Source: DASUPK01 sp963815045
GTDB lineage: Bacteria; Actinomycetota; Thermoleophilia; Solirubrobacterales; 70-9
Length of the DNA stretch: 64,000 nt
Direction: 5' to 3'
Assembly: GCA_963815045.1 (NCBI GenBank)
Contig: CAWFET010000001.1
Span: forward strand, 124,001-188,000
Position numbers and translations under genes: made by a program. A model generated the notes under the pieces. The model was not told where the DNA came from and made no database searches. It saw only the letters and a list, made by a program, of their open reading frames with translations. Within the stretch, counting starts at the first letter, position 1, and every line of letters starts with the position of its first letter. This document shows positions 7,050-14,904 of the stretch, one piece after another.

Positions 7050-8354
7050 ATGAGTGCCAGCGTCGTCATCCCGACGACAATGCGGCGGGCGACCGCCACC
7101 GAGGCGGTTGCGTCGGCGCTGGCCGCCGCGGGCCGCCTCGACGGCGGCGAGGTGATCGTCGTCGTGAACGGGCCGCGGGAGGGACGGCGGCAGCTGGAGC
7201 TTCGCTCGTCCCTCCTCAGAGTCCTCGAGTCGCCGGAGGGTCGCGTGGCGAGCGCGCGCAATGTCGGACTGCGCGAGGCTGCCAACGACGTCGTCCTCTT
7301 CACGGACGACGACTGCCTGATGCCCGCGGCGTGGCCGGAGCGGCTCGCCAGGCGGCTACGGACCGACGCCGCGGCGGTCGCCACGCCTGTCGAGGTGAGA
7401 CGCGAGGGGCCGGTGACGACGTTCCTCGACTACCAGCGGATCTTCGATCCGCAGCCGGCTGACGCCTCGACGGTCGAATTCCCCATTGGCGCGAGTCTCG
7501 GCTTCAGGCGGGATCTGGTCGATGTCTCCTTCGACGAGCGAATGACGTTCGGCGACGACGTCGAGTTCGGCTGTTCCCTTCGCGACCGGGGGATTCCCAC
7601 CCTCTATGACGCCGAAGCCGGCCCGCTCGTCCACCTGCTCCCCGAGTCGCTTGAGACGATCACGGAGCGCTTCATCAGATACGGGCGGACCAGCGCCACC
7701 CTGTTCCTGCGGGGCGGCCGCGTGGCTTGGTCGATCCCGCGAGCCGCTCCCCTCTATGCGTCCCTCTGCGAGAACCGGGTTCTCGCGCCCCGTCGCTTCG
7801 AGGAGCTGGCGAACCGGGAAGTCAGGACGTTGTTTGCCACCTATGACCTGATCCAGCTCGGCAGCTTCCTCGTCGGCTACCTCTCGAGGGCAACCGAGAT
7901 CCTGGGCCGCGAGATCATCGACGTCGACTGGGACGCTCTGGAGCGGGGCTGGGAGGAGATCGAGGCGGCGCTGCCCGCTCTTCCGGATCGCGACTGGCGA
8001 AGCCTGCGGGTCGACTTCGGGCGCTTGGCAACGACCCGCCAGGGGAGACGTCCACCGCTCGCCGCCGAGGTCGGCAGGCACCTTTTCCGGACCGCCGGTC
8101 TCGTCGCGGACCTGGCTGTGGATCACGAGCTCGACGTGGCCGCCGATGAGATCGCGCAGCGTGGGGAGCGAATCCAGCGGCGCTCGAACGCGATCTGGAC
8201 GGAGCTCCGCCGGGGGGCACTTCAGCCGGAGGCGGATGCCCTCGCCAGGCGGCTGAGGGACGTGGGCGTCACCTTCCGCGAGGGGATGCAGATGATCGAG
8301 GTGAGCACTCAGGGCCCGATCGAGCCGGCGAGGCTGAGGGCCGCTACAGCCTGA
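7050..8354 (+). CDS. Family 2 glycosyltransferase next to the RiPP cluster
   Basis: A 434-residue GT-A enzyme: ASVVIPTTMRR, VIVVVNGPREG, SARNVGLREA, the metal-binding FTDDDCLMP, and an acceptor/base region FGDDVEFGCSLRDRG. The N-terminal 230 residues form the GT2 fold. The rest is a helical, soluble extension without clear membrane segments. It is transcribed divergently from the precursor operon across a 106-base gap, with TAGGCT 10 bases before the ATG. Mycofactocin clusters also pair a radical SAM/PqqD-like system with a glycosyltransferase, so glycosylation of the peptide product is a reasonable guess; it may equally be the first gene of the glycan locus. It ends overlapping the next, convergent gene by 11 bases. 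Confidence 0.8.
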   Translation: MSASVVIPTTMRRATATEAVASALAAAGRLDGGEVIVVVNGPREGRRQLELRSSLLRVLESPEGRVASARNVGLREAANDVVLFTDDDCLMPAAWPERLARRLRTDAAAVATPVEVRREGPVTTFLDYQRIFDPQPADASTVEFPIGASLGFRRDLVDVSFDERMTFGDDVEFGCSLRDRGIPTLYDAEAGPLVHLLPESLETITERFIRYGRTSATLFLRGGRVAWSIPRAAPLYASLCENRVLAPRRFEELANREVRTLFATYDLIQLGSFLVGYLSRATEILGREIIDVDWDALERGWEEIEAALPALPDRDWRSLRVDFGRLATTRQGRRPPLAAEVGRHLFRTAGLVADLAVDHELDVAADEIAQRGERIQRRSNAIWTELRRGALQPEADALARRLRDVGVTFREGMQMIEVSTQGPIEPARLRAATA

Positions 8355-9591
8355 CCAGGTTCTTGGCCTCGATGCCGCGGGTGACTCCGCGGAAGTCGAG
8401 GACGAGCGATGAGTCGTCGACCACGCGCTGGTAGTCGATCGTCGGATGGGCGGTGACGATGCAGACCAGGTCGGCGGACGACAGGGACTCGTCGAGGTCC
8501 GCCGAGGACAGCTCGAGGTCCAGGAGCTCGGGGACGTGGGGGTCGTGGTAGGAGACCTCCGCGCCGAGGTCCCGCAGCAGGCGGATGATCTTGAGCGAGG
8601 GCGATTCGCGGATGTCGCCGACGCCGGCCTTGTAGGACACGCCGAGCAGCACCACCCTCGCGCCCTTGGTCGACTTGCCGACGTCGTTCAGCGCGCGCTC
8701 GATCCGGCGGACGCACCAGTGCGGCTGGTTCTGGTTGATCTTCCCGGCGAGCTCGATGAACTCGGTGTAGAAGTCGTGCTCGCGCGCCTTGTAGGACAGG
8801 TAGAAGGGGTCGACCGGCAGGCAGTGGCCCCCCATGCCGGGGCCCGGGTCGAAGCGCATGAAGCCGAAGGGCTTGGAGGCCGCGGCGTCGATCACCTCCC
8901 AGACGTCGATGCCGAGGCGCTCGCAGAGCATCGCCATCTCGTTGACCAGGGCGATGTTGACCGAGCGGAAGATGTTCTCGAGCAGCTTGCTGAGCTCGGC
9001 GGCATCCGGGCTGCTCACCTCGATGACCTCGTCACAGACGAGGGAGTAGAGCTCGACGGCGCGCTTCGTCGAATCGTCATTGATTCCGCCGACCACCTTG
9101 GGCGTCGTCCGGATGGTGAAGTCGGTGCGGCCCGGGTCGATCCGCTCGGGGGAGAAGGCCAGGTGGAAGTCCGTGCCGGCCGAGAGCCCCGACTCCTCGA
9201 GGATCGGGCGCAGGCGCTCGCGCGTCGTCCCCGGATAGGTCGTGGACTCCAGCACGACCAGCTGGTCCCTCCGGAGGATCGCGGCGAGCGAAGTGGCCGC
9301 GTCCACCATGTAGCTCAGGTCCGGCTCACGCGAGTTGGTGAGCGGGGTCGGGACGCAGATGATCACGGCGTCGCAGGAGCTCAGGTCGGGGTAGCGGCTC
9401 GTCGCGGTCAGACGGTCGCTGAGGGCGGCCAGGCGCTCCGAGGGCACGTCCTCGATGTAGCTGCGGCCCTCCGCGAGGGCGTCGATCTTGCGCGGGTCGG
9501 CGTCGAGGCCCACCACGTCGTGGCCCTCCTCGGCGAAGGCGACGGCAAGCGGCAACCCGACGTATCCGAGCCCGATGACTCCGACTCTCAT
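8344..9591 (-). CDS. Nucleotide-sugar dehydrogenase (UDP-glucose/UDP-HexNAc 6-dehydrogenase family)
   Basis: A 415-residue NAD-dependent enzyme of the UGD/WbpA/WecC family, which oxidises C6 of a UDP-hexose or UDP-N-acetylhexosamine to a uronic acid. The N-terminal Rossmann motif is VGVIGLGYVGLPLA, the central domain has GIDVWEVIDAAASKPFGFM, and the catalytic cysteine is in GGHCLPVDPFYLSYKA. The C-terminal domain has VVLLGVSYKAGVGDIRESPS. The KPFGFM and HCLPVDPFY wording is nearer the UDP-N-acetyl sugar branch than plain UGD, but the substrate is unresolved. ATG 9591 is chosen over ATG 9600 because a TAACAT element lies 7 bases before it and the protein then begins MRVGVIG. It supplies precursors to the glycan locus. 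Confidence 0.9.
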   Translation of the reverse strand: MRVGVIGLGYVGLPLAVAFAEEGHDVVGLDADPRKIDALAEGRSYIEDVPSERLAALSDRLTATSRYPDLSSCDAVIICVPTPLTNSREPDLSYMVDAATSLAAILRRDQLVVLESTTYPGTTRERLRPILEESGLSAGTDFHLAFSPERIDPGRTDFTIRTTPKVVGGINDDSTKRAVELYSLVCDEVIEVSSPDAAELSKLLENIFRSVNIALVNEMAMLCERLGIDVWEVIDAAASKPFGFMRFDPGPGMGGHCLPVDPFYLSYKAREHDFYTEFIELAGKINQNQPHWCVRRIERALNDVGKSTKGARVVLLGVSYKAGVGDIRESPSLKIIRLLRDLGAEVSYHDPHVPELLDLELSSADLDESLSSADLVCIVTAHPTIDYQRVVDDSSLVLDFRGVTRGIEAKNLVRL

Positions 9592-9598
9592 GCGCGCC

Positions 9599-9604
9599 AT
9601 GTTA
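9599..9604 (-). promoter_or_regulatory. Putative -10 element of a leaderless promoter (TAACAT)
   Basis: TAACAT on the minus strand ends 7 bases before ATG 9591 and overlaps the alternative ATG at 9600, which argues against that upstream start. Confidence 0.5.
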
Positions 9605-9613
9605 GGGAGGGGG

Positions 9614-12028
9614 TTACTTGGCGCTGGACTTCTTCTTGCCTTGCTGCGCGGCCTGGGCGGCCGGCTGGACGCCGATCAGGTGGTCGACGAACAGGCCGCA
9701 GGCCGCGGCCGTCGGCAGCACCTTGAAGCCATCGGGATTGACGGCCGTCAGGTTGCCGATCACGGCGGGCGCGTCCACGCCGATCAGTGACTGGAACCAG
9801 TTGACGTCGTCGGCGGTGACGGTGACGGTGACCGGCCCGCCCTTGCTGGTGATGGTGCCGACCGGCCAGTAGGGGCCCTGATCGGGCCGGTAGGGGATCG
9901 CGGCGTCGACTCCCGCGGGCAGGTGTGCGTCGAGGCCGGGCGCCCTGACCGTCACGCCCGTGACCGGGCTGACGTACTGCAGCGACAGCTCCCAGCGGCC
10001 GGCGGGCAGGCTGATTCGCTGGCTCGCGGTCTGGCCGGGCGCCAGGTTGTTGTCGATCGGCGCCCGCTTGGCGGCCGCTACCCCGCCCTCGCCCAGCGCG
10101 CCGCTGGCGCCGCCGGCCTTCCAGTAGAGCCTCTTCGCGATCACGGTGCGCGGCTGCCAGGTGAGCGCCTCGCCGCCCTGGGTGACGTAGTTGCGGAACT
10201 TCGGCTTCTTGCAGCGGAAGATGCGGCCGGGCCGGGCCTCCTCGGCGAGCTGCTGGATCGGCGGCGTCTTGCCCGTCCGCTTCCAGAGCCGGTAGGACTC
10301 GGTCGAATCGACGAGCCTCCATCCGGGCGGCGCCTGGCTCTGGTAGATCGCGCTCGTCGTGACGGCGTAGGGGAAGTCGTTGAGGACGGAGGTGGGCACC
10401 GTGTCGAAGTCGATCGGGAGCCGCTGCGACTTCGATCCCACTGAGTCGACGCGGATCTCCGCGTTGAAGGCGGGGCTCGAGACCTCGGCGGTGCGGAGGC
10501 CGTAGTCGCTGAACCGGTCGCCGGTCAGGGCGAGGACCCTCTGCCCCGCGACAGTGTCCTGGAACTCGGCGAGCTGCTCGAGGCGGTCGTGCGGCGCGAT
10601 CACCGTGTCACGCAGGGCCAGGAAGGTCGAGTAGCCGGCCAGCGCGATGAAGACGACCGCGAAGATCCGCTTCGGCCAGCCGCCCCCTGGCGCCAGCAGC
10701 GCAGCGAGCACCAGCAGCATGACCACCGAGGCCGGCACCACCACCGCCTTGGCGAGGATGTAGAGGCCGCCGGTCTCGATGTACTTCGTCGCGAGCCAGA
10801 TCAGGATGCCGGAGATCACCGCGGCGGGAACGGCATAGTCGATGCGCCCGATCCACCAGACGAGGCCGATGACGAGGCCGACCAGGCCGATCGCGCCGAA
10901 GATCCAGAAGTGCGCCACATCGTGCGTACCCAGGAGCCAGTTGCCACTGGGCCAGATGCCGAGCGTCTCCAGTGGCGAGACGACGTATCGGAGCTTGCTG
11001 TCGGTGCCGGCGACGTTCCCGATCGAGCCCGACTGGATGAAGTCGATGATCTTCGGGAGCTGCGTGAGCGCGGCCAGCACGAGCAGGATCAGCGCCGGGA
11101 TGACGATTCGCAGCGAGCCGCGGACAACGTCCCGGACTCCCTGGGACCCCTTCTCCGCCCGGATCTGGAGGAGCTCGGCGAGGGCCCAGAGCCCGGCGGT
11201 GACGACCAGCCACGCCACGCCCGGGAGGCTGTAGACGGGGATCATCGCCGCCGCGATCAGCGCGAGGCCGATCACGATCGCGACCCGCCCCTCGGGCTGG
11301 CGTTTGATCTCCCTGAGCCCGAGGGCGAAGGCGATCAGGAACATCCCGGCGATCAGCTCCTTGAAGCCGGCGATGCCCAGCACCGAGGCCGTCAGGAAGG
11401 CGAGCGAGACGAGGACCGCACCGAGCAGGCGGCGCGCGCCGGGCAGCTCACGCAGGCCGCCGAGGGCGGTGATGCCGGTGAGCGCGGGGGCCGCGACCAG
11501 CAGCCCGAGCCAGCCCCAGAGCGGCTGCGTGCCGAGCACGCTGACCACCGTCCCCACGAGGCTGTGCGGTCCCAGGGGGTAGCCGTTGATCACGCTCTGC
11601 GGCGTCGGCCTGCTCGGATCGACGAGGTAGTCGACGTCGACCAGGTGCATGGCCATGTCGTTGTTGAGCCCCACTCCGGGAATGCCGATGTGGCCGCTCG
11701 CGATGAACGGGAACGAGGCGAGCAGCAGGCACACCAGCGCGACCGGCGTCGCGATGCCCGCGGCGGGGCCGAACACCGACTCGGGCCGGACGATCAGGAA
11801 GACGATCGACGCGACGACCAGGATCGCGCAGCAGACGATCGAGGTGGCCTCGTTGCCGGGCAGCTTGATGGCGACCGTGCAGACGAGGATCAGCGTCGCC
11901 AGGCCGACCGCGCCCTCGAGAAAGGATGCCTCCCGCCGGCCGAGCGCGAGCAACAGCGCCCGGCCGACCAGCAGGGACGCGAGCAGGATGATCCCTGCGG
12001 AGACGTAGGTTCCGGCGAAGGCGCCCAC
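9614..12028 (-). CDS. Large polytopic membrane protein of the glycan locus
   Basis: An 804-residue protein. About the first 490 residues carry a dozen or more hydrophobic segments (for example GIILLASLLVGRALLLAL, LVCLLLASFPFIASGHIG, VMLLVLAALLAPGG). The remaining 300 residues are soluble and end in a Lys-rich tail (QQGKKKSSAK). The loop HLVDVDYLVDPSRP with NGYPLGPHSLVG between early segments resembles loops of integral-membrane GT-C glycosyltransferases and mannosyltransferase-like proteins, but I cannot name a family. The C-terminal domain (RWELSLQYVSPVTG, GPVTVTVTADD) looks like a beta-sandwich, probably outside the cell. Its start is GTG, with TATCCT 10 bases upstream. Likely role: sugar transfer or assembly at the membrane (inference). 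Confidence 0.7.
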   Translation of the reverse strand: MGAFAGTYVSAGIILLASLLVGRALLLALGRREASFLEGAVGLATLILVCTVAIKLPGNEATSIVCCAILVVASIVFLIVRPESVFGPAAGIATPVALVCLLLASFPFIASGHIGIPGVGLNNDMAMHLVDVDYLVDPSRPTPQSVINGYPLGPHSLVGTVVSVLGTQPLWGWLGLLVAAPALTGITALGGLRELPGARRLLGAVLVSLAFLTASVLGIAGFKELIAGMFLIAFALGLREIKRQPEGRVAIVIGLALIAAAMIPVYSLPGVAWLVVTAGLWALAELLQIRAEKGSQGVRDVVRGSLRIVIPALILLVLAALTQLPKIIDFIQSGSIGNVAGTDSKLRYVVSPLETLGIWPSGNWLLGTHDVAHFWIFGAIGLVGLVIGLVWWIGRIDYAVPAAVISGILIWLATKYIETGGLYILAKAVVVPASVVMLLVLAALLAPGGGWPKRIFAVVFIALAGYSTFLALRDTVIAPHDRLEQLAEFQDTVAGQRVLALTGDRFSDYGLRTAEVSSPAFNAEIRVDSVGSKSQRLPIDFDTVPTSVLNDFPYAVTTSAIYQSQAPPGWRLVDSTESYRLWKRTGKTPPIQQLAEEARPGRIFRCKKPKFRNYVTQGGEALTWQPRTVIAKRLYWKAGGASGALGEGGVAAAKRAPIDNNLAPGQTASQRISLPAGRWELSLQYVSPVTGVTVRAPGLDAHLPAGVDAAIPYRPDQGPYWPVGTITSKGGPVTVTVTADDVNWFQSLIGVDAPAVIGNLTAVNPDGFKVLPTAAACGLFVDHLIGVQPAAQAAQQGKKKSSAK

Positions 12029-12082
12029 GGAGGCGGACAGGATATTGGGGCCGGGGAAAAGCGGGGCTGAGCGTCAGATGAT

Positions 12083-13105
12083 CTAGGCCCCGATGCGGTC
12101 CCTGGTCGATTCCCCGCGCTCGCGCCCGAGGGTCAGGAACTGGTCGAGCGGATATCCCCAGCGCAGCCCGCGGAGGACCTCCCAGTCGGACCGCCTCCTC
12201 ACGGAGTCGACCTGGTCGCGGCGCCCGCGCATCTGCGACCGGTTCGCGCGGACCCAGCCGTAGCTCCGCCACTTGGCGCGCAGGAACTTCGGCCCGCGCA
12301 GCAGGCAGTAGCCCCACATCATCAGCTCGCTGAGGGCGAGCAGCGGGGAGATCGCCAGGCGCGTCCGCCCGCGCAGGTCACAGACCAGCATCTTCCAGCG
12401 GTTGCGCTCGAGCAGGAACAGCTTGTGGGGGAACATCGAGAGGTGGTAGTCGTGGGCGACCGTGGAGCCGGGCTCGCACCAGATCTCGTTGCCGGAGATG
12501 CGCAGGAGCCAGGAGAGCTCGACGTCCTCGAAGTAGAGGAAGCCGCTCTCGTCCCAGCCACCGAGCTGCTCGAGCAGGTCCCTGCGGATGAGGAAGGCCG
12601 CGCCGTGGAGCCCAGTCACCTGGAACGCCTCGCTCCCGGCGACGTCGCGCGGCTTCCCCAGCCAGCGGTTGAAGCCGAGCCCGGTCTTGTTGAGGTTCTG
12701 CCCCGCGGCCATGATCCGGCCCGGGTCGGAATCGAGCAGGATCAGCGGGCAGGCGACGCCGGCGGCCGGGTTCGCCTCCAGGAGCGCGACCAGCGGATCG
12801 AGCCAGCCGGCGCCGACCACGACGTCCATGTTGAGGACGGCGATGTGGGCGCCCTCGGCCTCCCCCGATGCGAAGTTGACCGCCCCCGCGTAGCCGCGAT
12901 TCGTGGGGGACCGGAGCAGGCGGACCTCGTCACGCTCGTCGGCCAGCCGCTCGGCGATCGCGGCGCTGCCGTCCGAGGAGGCGTTGTCCACCACCAGCAC
13001 CTCGATCCGCTGCTCGCCGGAGTGCTCGAGCACGGCGCGAACGCACCCCTCCAGGGAGTCGGCGCCGTTGTAGTTGACGACTACGACCGAGACCAGTGGG
13101 AGGAG
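12083..13105 (-). CDS. Family 2 glycosyltransferase (rhamnosyltransferase-like)
   Basis: A GT2 protein of about 340 residues: LVSVVVVNYNGADSLEGCV, VLVVDNASSDGSAA, NRGYAGAVNF, AVLNMDVVVGAGWLDPL, and FLYFEDVELSWLLR as the catalytic-base region. The pattern NYNG with FEDVE is typical of dTDP-rhamnosyltransferase-type (WbbL/RfbF-like) enzymes. A C-terminal positively charged region may touch the membrane. The 5' boundary is uncertain: the conserved strand begins at 13096-13105, inside the 3' end of the preceding gene, and no ATG, GTG or TTG lies close by in frame. GAGGAAGG sits about 9 bases before a CTG codon at 13096, so a CTG start with coupling to the upstream GT2 gene is possible. Confidence 0.8.
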   Translation of the reverse strand, partial: LLPLVSVVVVNYNGADSLEGCVRAVLEHSGEQRIEVLVVDNASSDGSAAIAERLADERDEVRLLRSPTNRGYAGAVNFASGEAEGAHIAVLNMDVVVGAGWLDPLVALLEANPAAGVACPLILLDSDPGRIMAAGQNLNKTGLGFNRWLGKPRDVAGSEAFQVTGLHGAAFLIRRDLLEQLGGWDESGFLYFEDVELSWLLRISGNEIWCEPGSTVAHDYHLSMFPHKLFLLERNRWKMLVCDLRGRTRLAISPLLALSELMMWGYCLLRGPKFLRAKWRSYGWVRANRSQMRGRRDQVDSVRRRSDWEVLRGLRWGYPLDQFLTLGRERGESTRDRIGA

Positions 13106-14295
13106 CCTTCCTCGGCGAGACGGCTGATCCGGCCGCTGAAGATCGAGATGAAGAGCGCGGCCGAGAGCATCTGCAGGCCGAGGACCAGGAAGCTGGTGGA
13201 GAGGACCAGCGCCCGCGTGTCGGTGAAGACGTTGTTGCCGGCCCACTGGACGGTGAGCTGGACCAGCTTGGCGAACGAGCCCAGCATCAGCACCAGCCCG
13301 AGGGCCGCCACGCCGAGCCGGAAGCGAACCGAGATCACGCGCAGCAGCCACCGCGGCGGCTCCTTGCCGGCCTCGACGCCGTAGAGGGCGGCGGCGACGC
13401 CGAAGATCACCAGCTGGAAGGAGGCCAGCACGCCGAGCGTCACGACGATGAAGCTGTTGATGTCGAGGCCGAGGAAGAAGGTCTTCACCGGCCCGGCGAT
13501 GGCGAGCGCGATCGCCCCGGTGATCGTCACTCCCAGCAGGGCGAGGCCCGGCACGATGAAGCTGAGCGTCGGGTTGTAGATCAGCAGCAGCACGATCACC
13601 CGGCCGAGGATCCGCAGCCCGTCCTTCCAGGGGCTGAGCTTCTTCTCGCCGACCCGCGGCAGGTAGGAAATGGGTATCTCCGCCTCGCGCAGTCCACGCG
13701 CCTTCGCCTTGATGCCGATCTCGGTCTCGATGTCGAAGCCGCGAGCCTCGGTGCCGAGCCGCACCGCCTCAGAGCGCCGGATCGCGTAGAGGCCGGTGAG
13801 CTGGTCGGCTCCCTCGAGCCCGTGGCTGATCGCGAGCAGCTTGTTGAAGAGCCAGTTCCCGATGCGGTTCACTGCCGGCATCGACTCGGGCTCTGACTCG
13901 CGGATGCCGCGGACGAGGTCGTTCTCGTCGAGCAGGTCGACCATCTCCTTGATGGCCGGAACCGGGTAGGTCGCGTCCGCGTCCATGATCACGACGTTCT
14001 CGCCCTGCGCCTCGGCGATCCCCGTGCGGATCGCGACGCCCTTGCCGCGGTTGTCCTTGTGCTGGATGAGGCGGACCGGGTAGCGCTCCGCAACCTCGGC
14101 GGTGTCGTCGGTCGAGCCGTCGTCGATCACCAGCACCTCGTAGGAGCTGTCCAGGTACTCGCCGAGCTCCGTGAGGACGTGCGGGAGCGCCGCGCCCTCG
14201 TTGTACGCGGGAAGCAAGACGGTCGTGCGGATGGCGTCGGCGCCTGCGGCGCTCTCGCCCCCCGCCTTCTGCGAAGCGGTAACCGCCATGGGCAC
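13081..14295 (-). CDS. DPM1-type GT2 with C-terminal membrane domain
   Basis: A 404-residue protein. Residues about 25-230 form a polyprenyl-phosphate-type GT2 domain: TTVLLPAYNEGAAL, VLVIDDGSTDDTAEV, DNRGKGVAIRTGI, VVIMDADATYP, GADQLTGLYAIRR and RGFDIETEIGIKA. The C-terminal half has four or five membrane segments. Such proteins usually transfer a sugar from a nucleotide donor to undecaprenyl or polyprenyl phosphate (family knowledge). The 3' end overlaps the next GT2 gene by about 25 bases, so the two are probably translated together. Start is GTG 14295 or ATG 14289; TATCTT is 4 or 10 bases upstream respectively. Confidence 0.85.
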   Translation of the reverse strand: MPMAVTASQKAGGESAAGADAIRTTVLLPAYNEGAALPHVLTELGEYLDSSYEVLVIDDGSTDDTAEVAERYPVRLIQHKDNRGKGVAIRTGIAEAQGENVVIMDADATYPVPAIKEMVDLLDENDLVRGIRESEPESMPAVNRIGNWLFNKLLAISHGLEGADQLTGLYAIRRSEAVRLGTEARGFDIETEIGIKAKARGLREAEIPISYLPRVGEKKLSPWKDGLRILGRVIVLLLIYNPTLSFIVPGLALLGVTITGAIALAIAGPVKTFFLGLDINSFIVVTLGVLASFQLVIFGVAAALYGVEAGKEPPRWLLRVISVRFRLGVAALGLVLMLGSFAKLVQLTVQWAGNNVFTDTRALVLSTSFLVLGLQMLSAALFISIFSGRISRLAEEGSSHWSRS

Positions 14296-14324
14296 GCGAA
14301 AGATAGGGGTGCGGGGACGAGGGT

Positions 14325-14346
14325 GTGGGCGGGTTCCGCCCGCCTA
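14325..14346 (-). terminator. Possible hairpin after the thioesterase gene
   Basis: GGGCGG-AAC-CCGCCC type inverted repeat directly after the thioesterase stop on the minus strand. There is no U-run, so a terminator role is weakly supported. Confidence 0.3.
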
Positions 14347-14868
14347 TTCGCCGGCGGCCCGGCGCGCCTTCATGATCTCCTCGCGCTCGGTCAGGCGGTT
14401 GCGCCTCCGGGTTTCGGCCTCCCGCTGGCGCCGCTCCTCGGTCGGCCCCTCGACCTGCAGCGGGGGCACGGGCAGGGGGTTGCCGTGCTCGTCGACGGCG
14501 ACCATCGTCAGGTAGGCCGTGCTCGTGTGGCGCACCGCCCGCGTGACGGCGTTCTCAGCCTCGACCCGGACGCCGACCTCCATCGAGGTTCGCCAGGCGG
14601 CGTTGACGCTCGCGATGCAGCGCAGCAGCTCGCCGACGTAGAGCGGCAGGGCGAAGGTCATCCGATCCATGCCGGCGGTCACCACCCGGCAGCCGCTGTG
14701 GCGGATCGCAGCGATCCCGGCGACCTCGTCGCACATCCTCATCACCACGCCGCCGTGGATGAACCCGGCGGAGTTCGCGTCCTGGATGCTCATCCAGCGG
14801 ATCAGCTCGGACTTCGACGCCTCGACGGTGCGCGGCGCATCGCGTGACTGCTCCCTTGCGTCGGCCAT
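14344..14868 (-). CDS. Acyl-CoA thioesterase (hotdog fold, YciA/BACH-like)
   Basis: A 174-residue protein with the hotdog acyl-CoA hydrolase signature: SIQDANSAGFIHGGVVMRMCDEVAGIAA, in which Asn and the HGG segment precede the central helix (shown here as short pieces DANSAGFIHGG and MRMCDEVAG). It continues VVTAGMDRMTFALPLYVGE and TAYLTMVAVDEHGNP. It hydrolyses acyl-CoA to free acid and CoA in the cytoplasm. The last 40 residues are charged and helical. It is divergent from the GT2 gene at 14905 across 36 bases. TAGGAT lies 8 bases before its ATG. It looks like a housekeeping gene inside the glycan locus rather than part of it. Confidence 0.85.
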   Translation of the reverse strand: MADAREQSRDAPRTVEASKSELIRWMSIQDANSAGFIHGGVVMRMCDEVAGIAAIRHSGCRVVTAGMDRMTFALPLYVGELLRCIASVNAAWRTSMEVGVRVEAENAVTRAVRHTSTAYLTMVAVDEHGNPLPVPPLQVEGPTEERRQREAETRRRNRLTEREEIMKARRAAGE

Positions 14869-14876
14869 CTGGCGCG

Positions 14877-14896
14877 ATCCTAGTGGGGGCTACTCT
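14877..14896. promoter_or_regulatory. Divergent, back-to-back leaderless -10 elements
   Basis: TAGGAT on the minus strand (14877-14882) is 8 bases before ATG 14868. TACTCT on the plus strand (14891-14896) is 8 bases before ATG 14905. Each promoter's upstream DNA therefore lies inside the opposite gene. Confidence 0.5.
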
Positions 14897-14904
14897 GCGC
14901 CGGA

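Noticed and set aside
2588..8354. Reading the RiPP cluster as a lasso-peptide cluster
   Set aside because: The leader motif, kinase and nucleotidyltransferase fit, but no cyclase or B2 protease is present, the precursor tails lack an Asp or Glu ring acceptor, and a radical SAM enzyme is central.
10589..12070. Long plus-strand open frame opposite the membrane protein
   Set aside because: Composition is Asp/Arg/Glu/Gln-rich without folds, as expected for the complement of hydrophobic codons in high-GC DNA.
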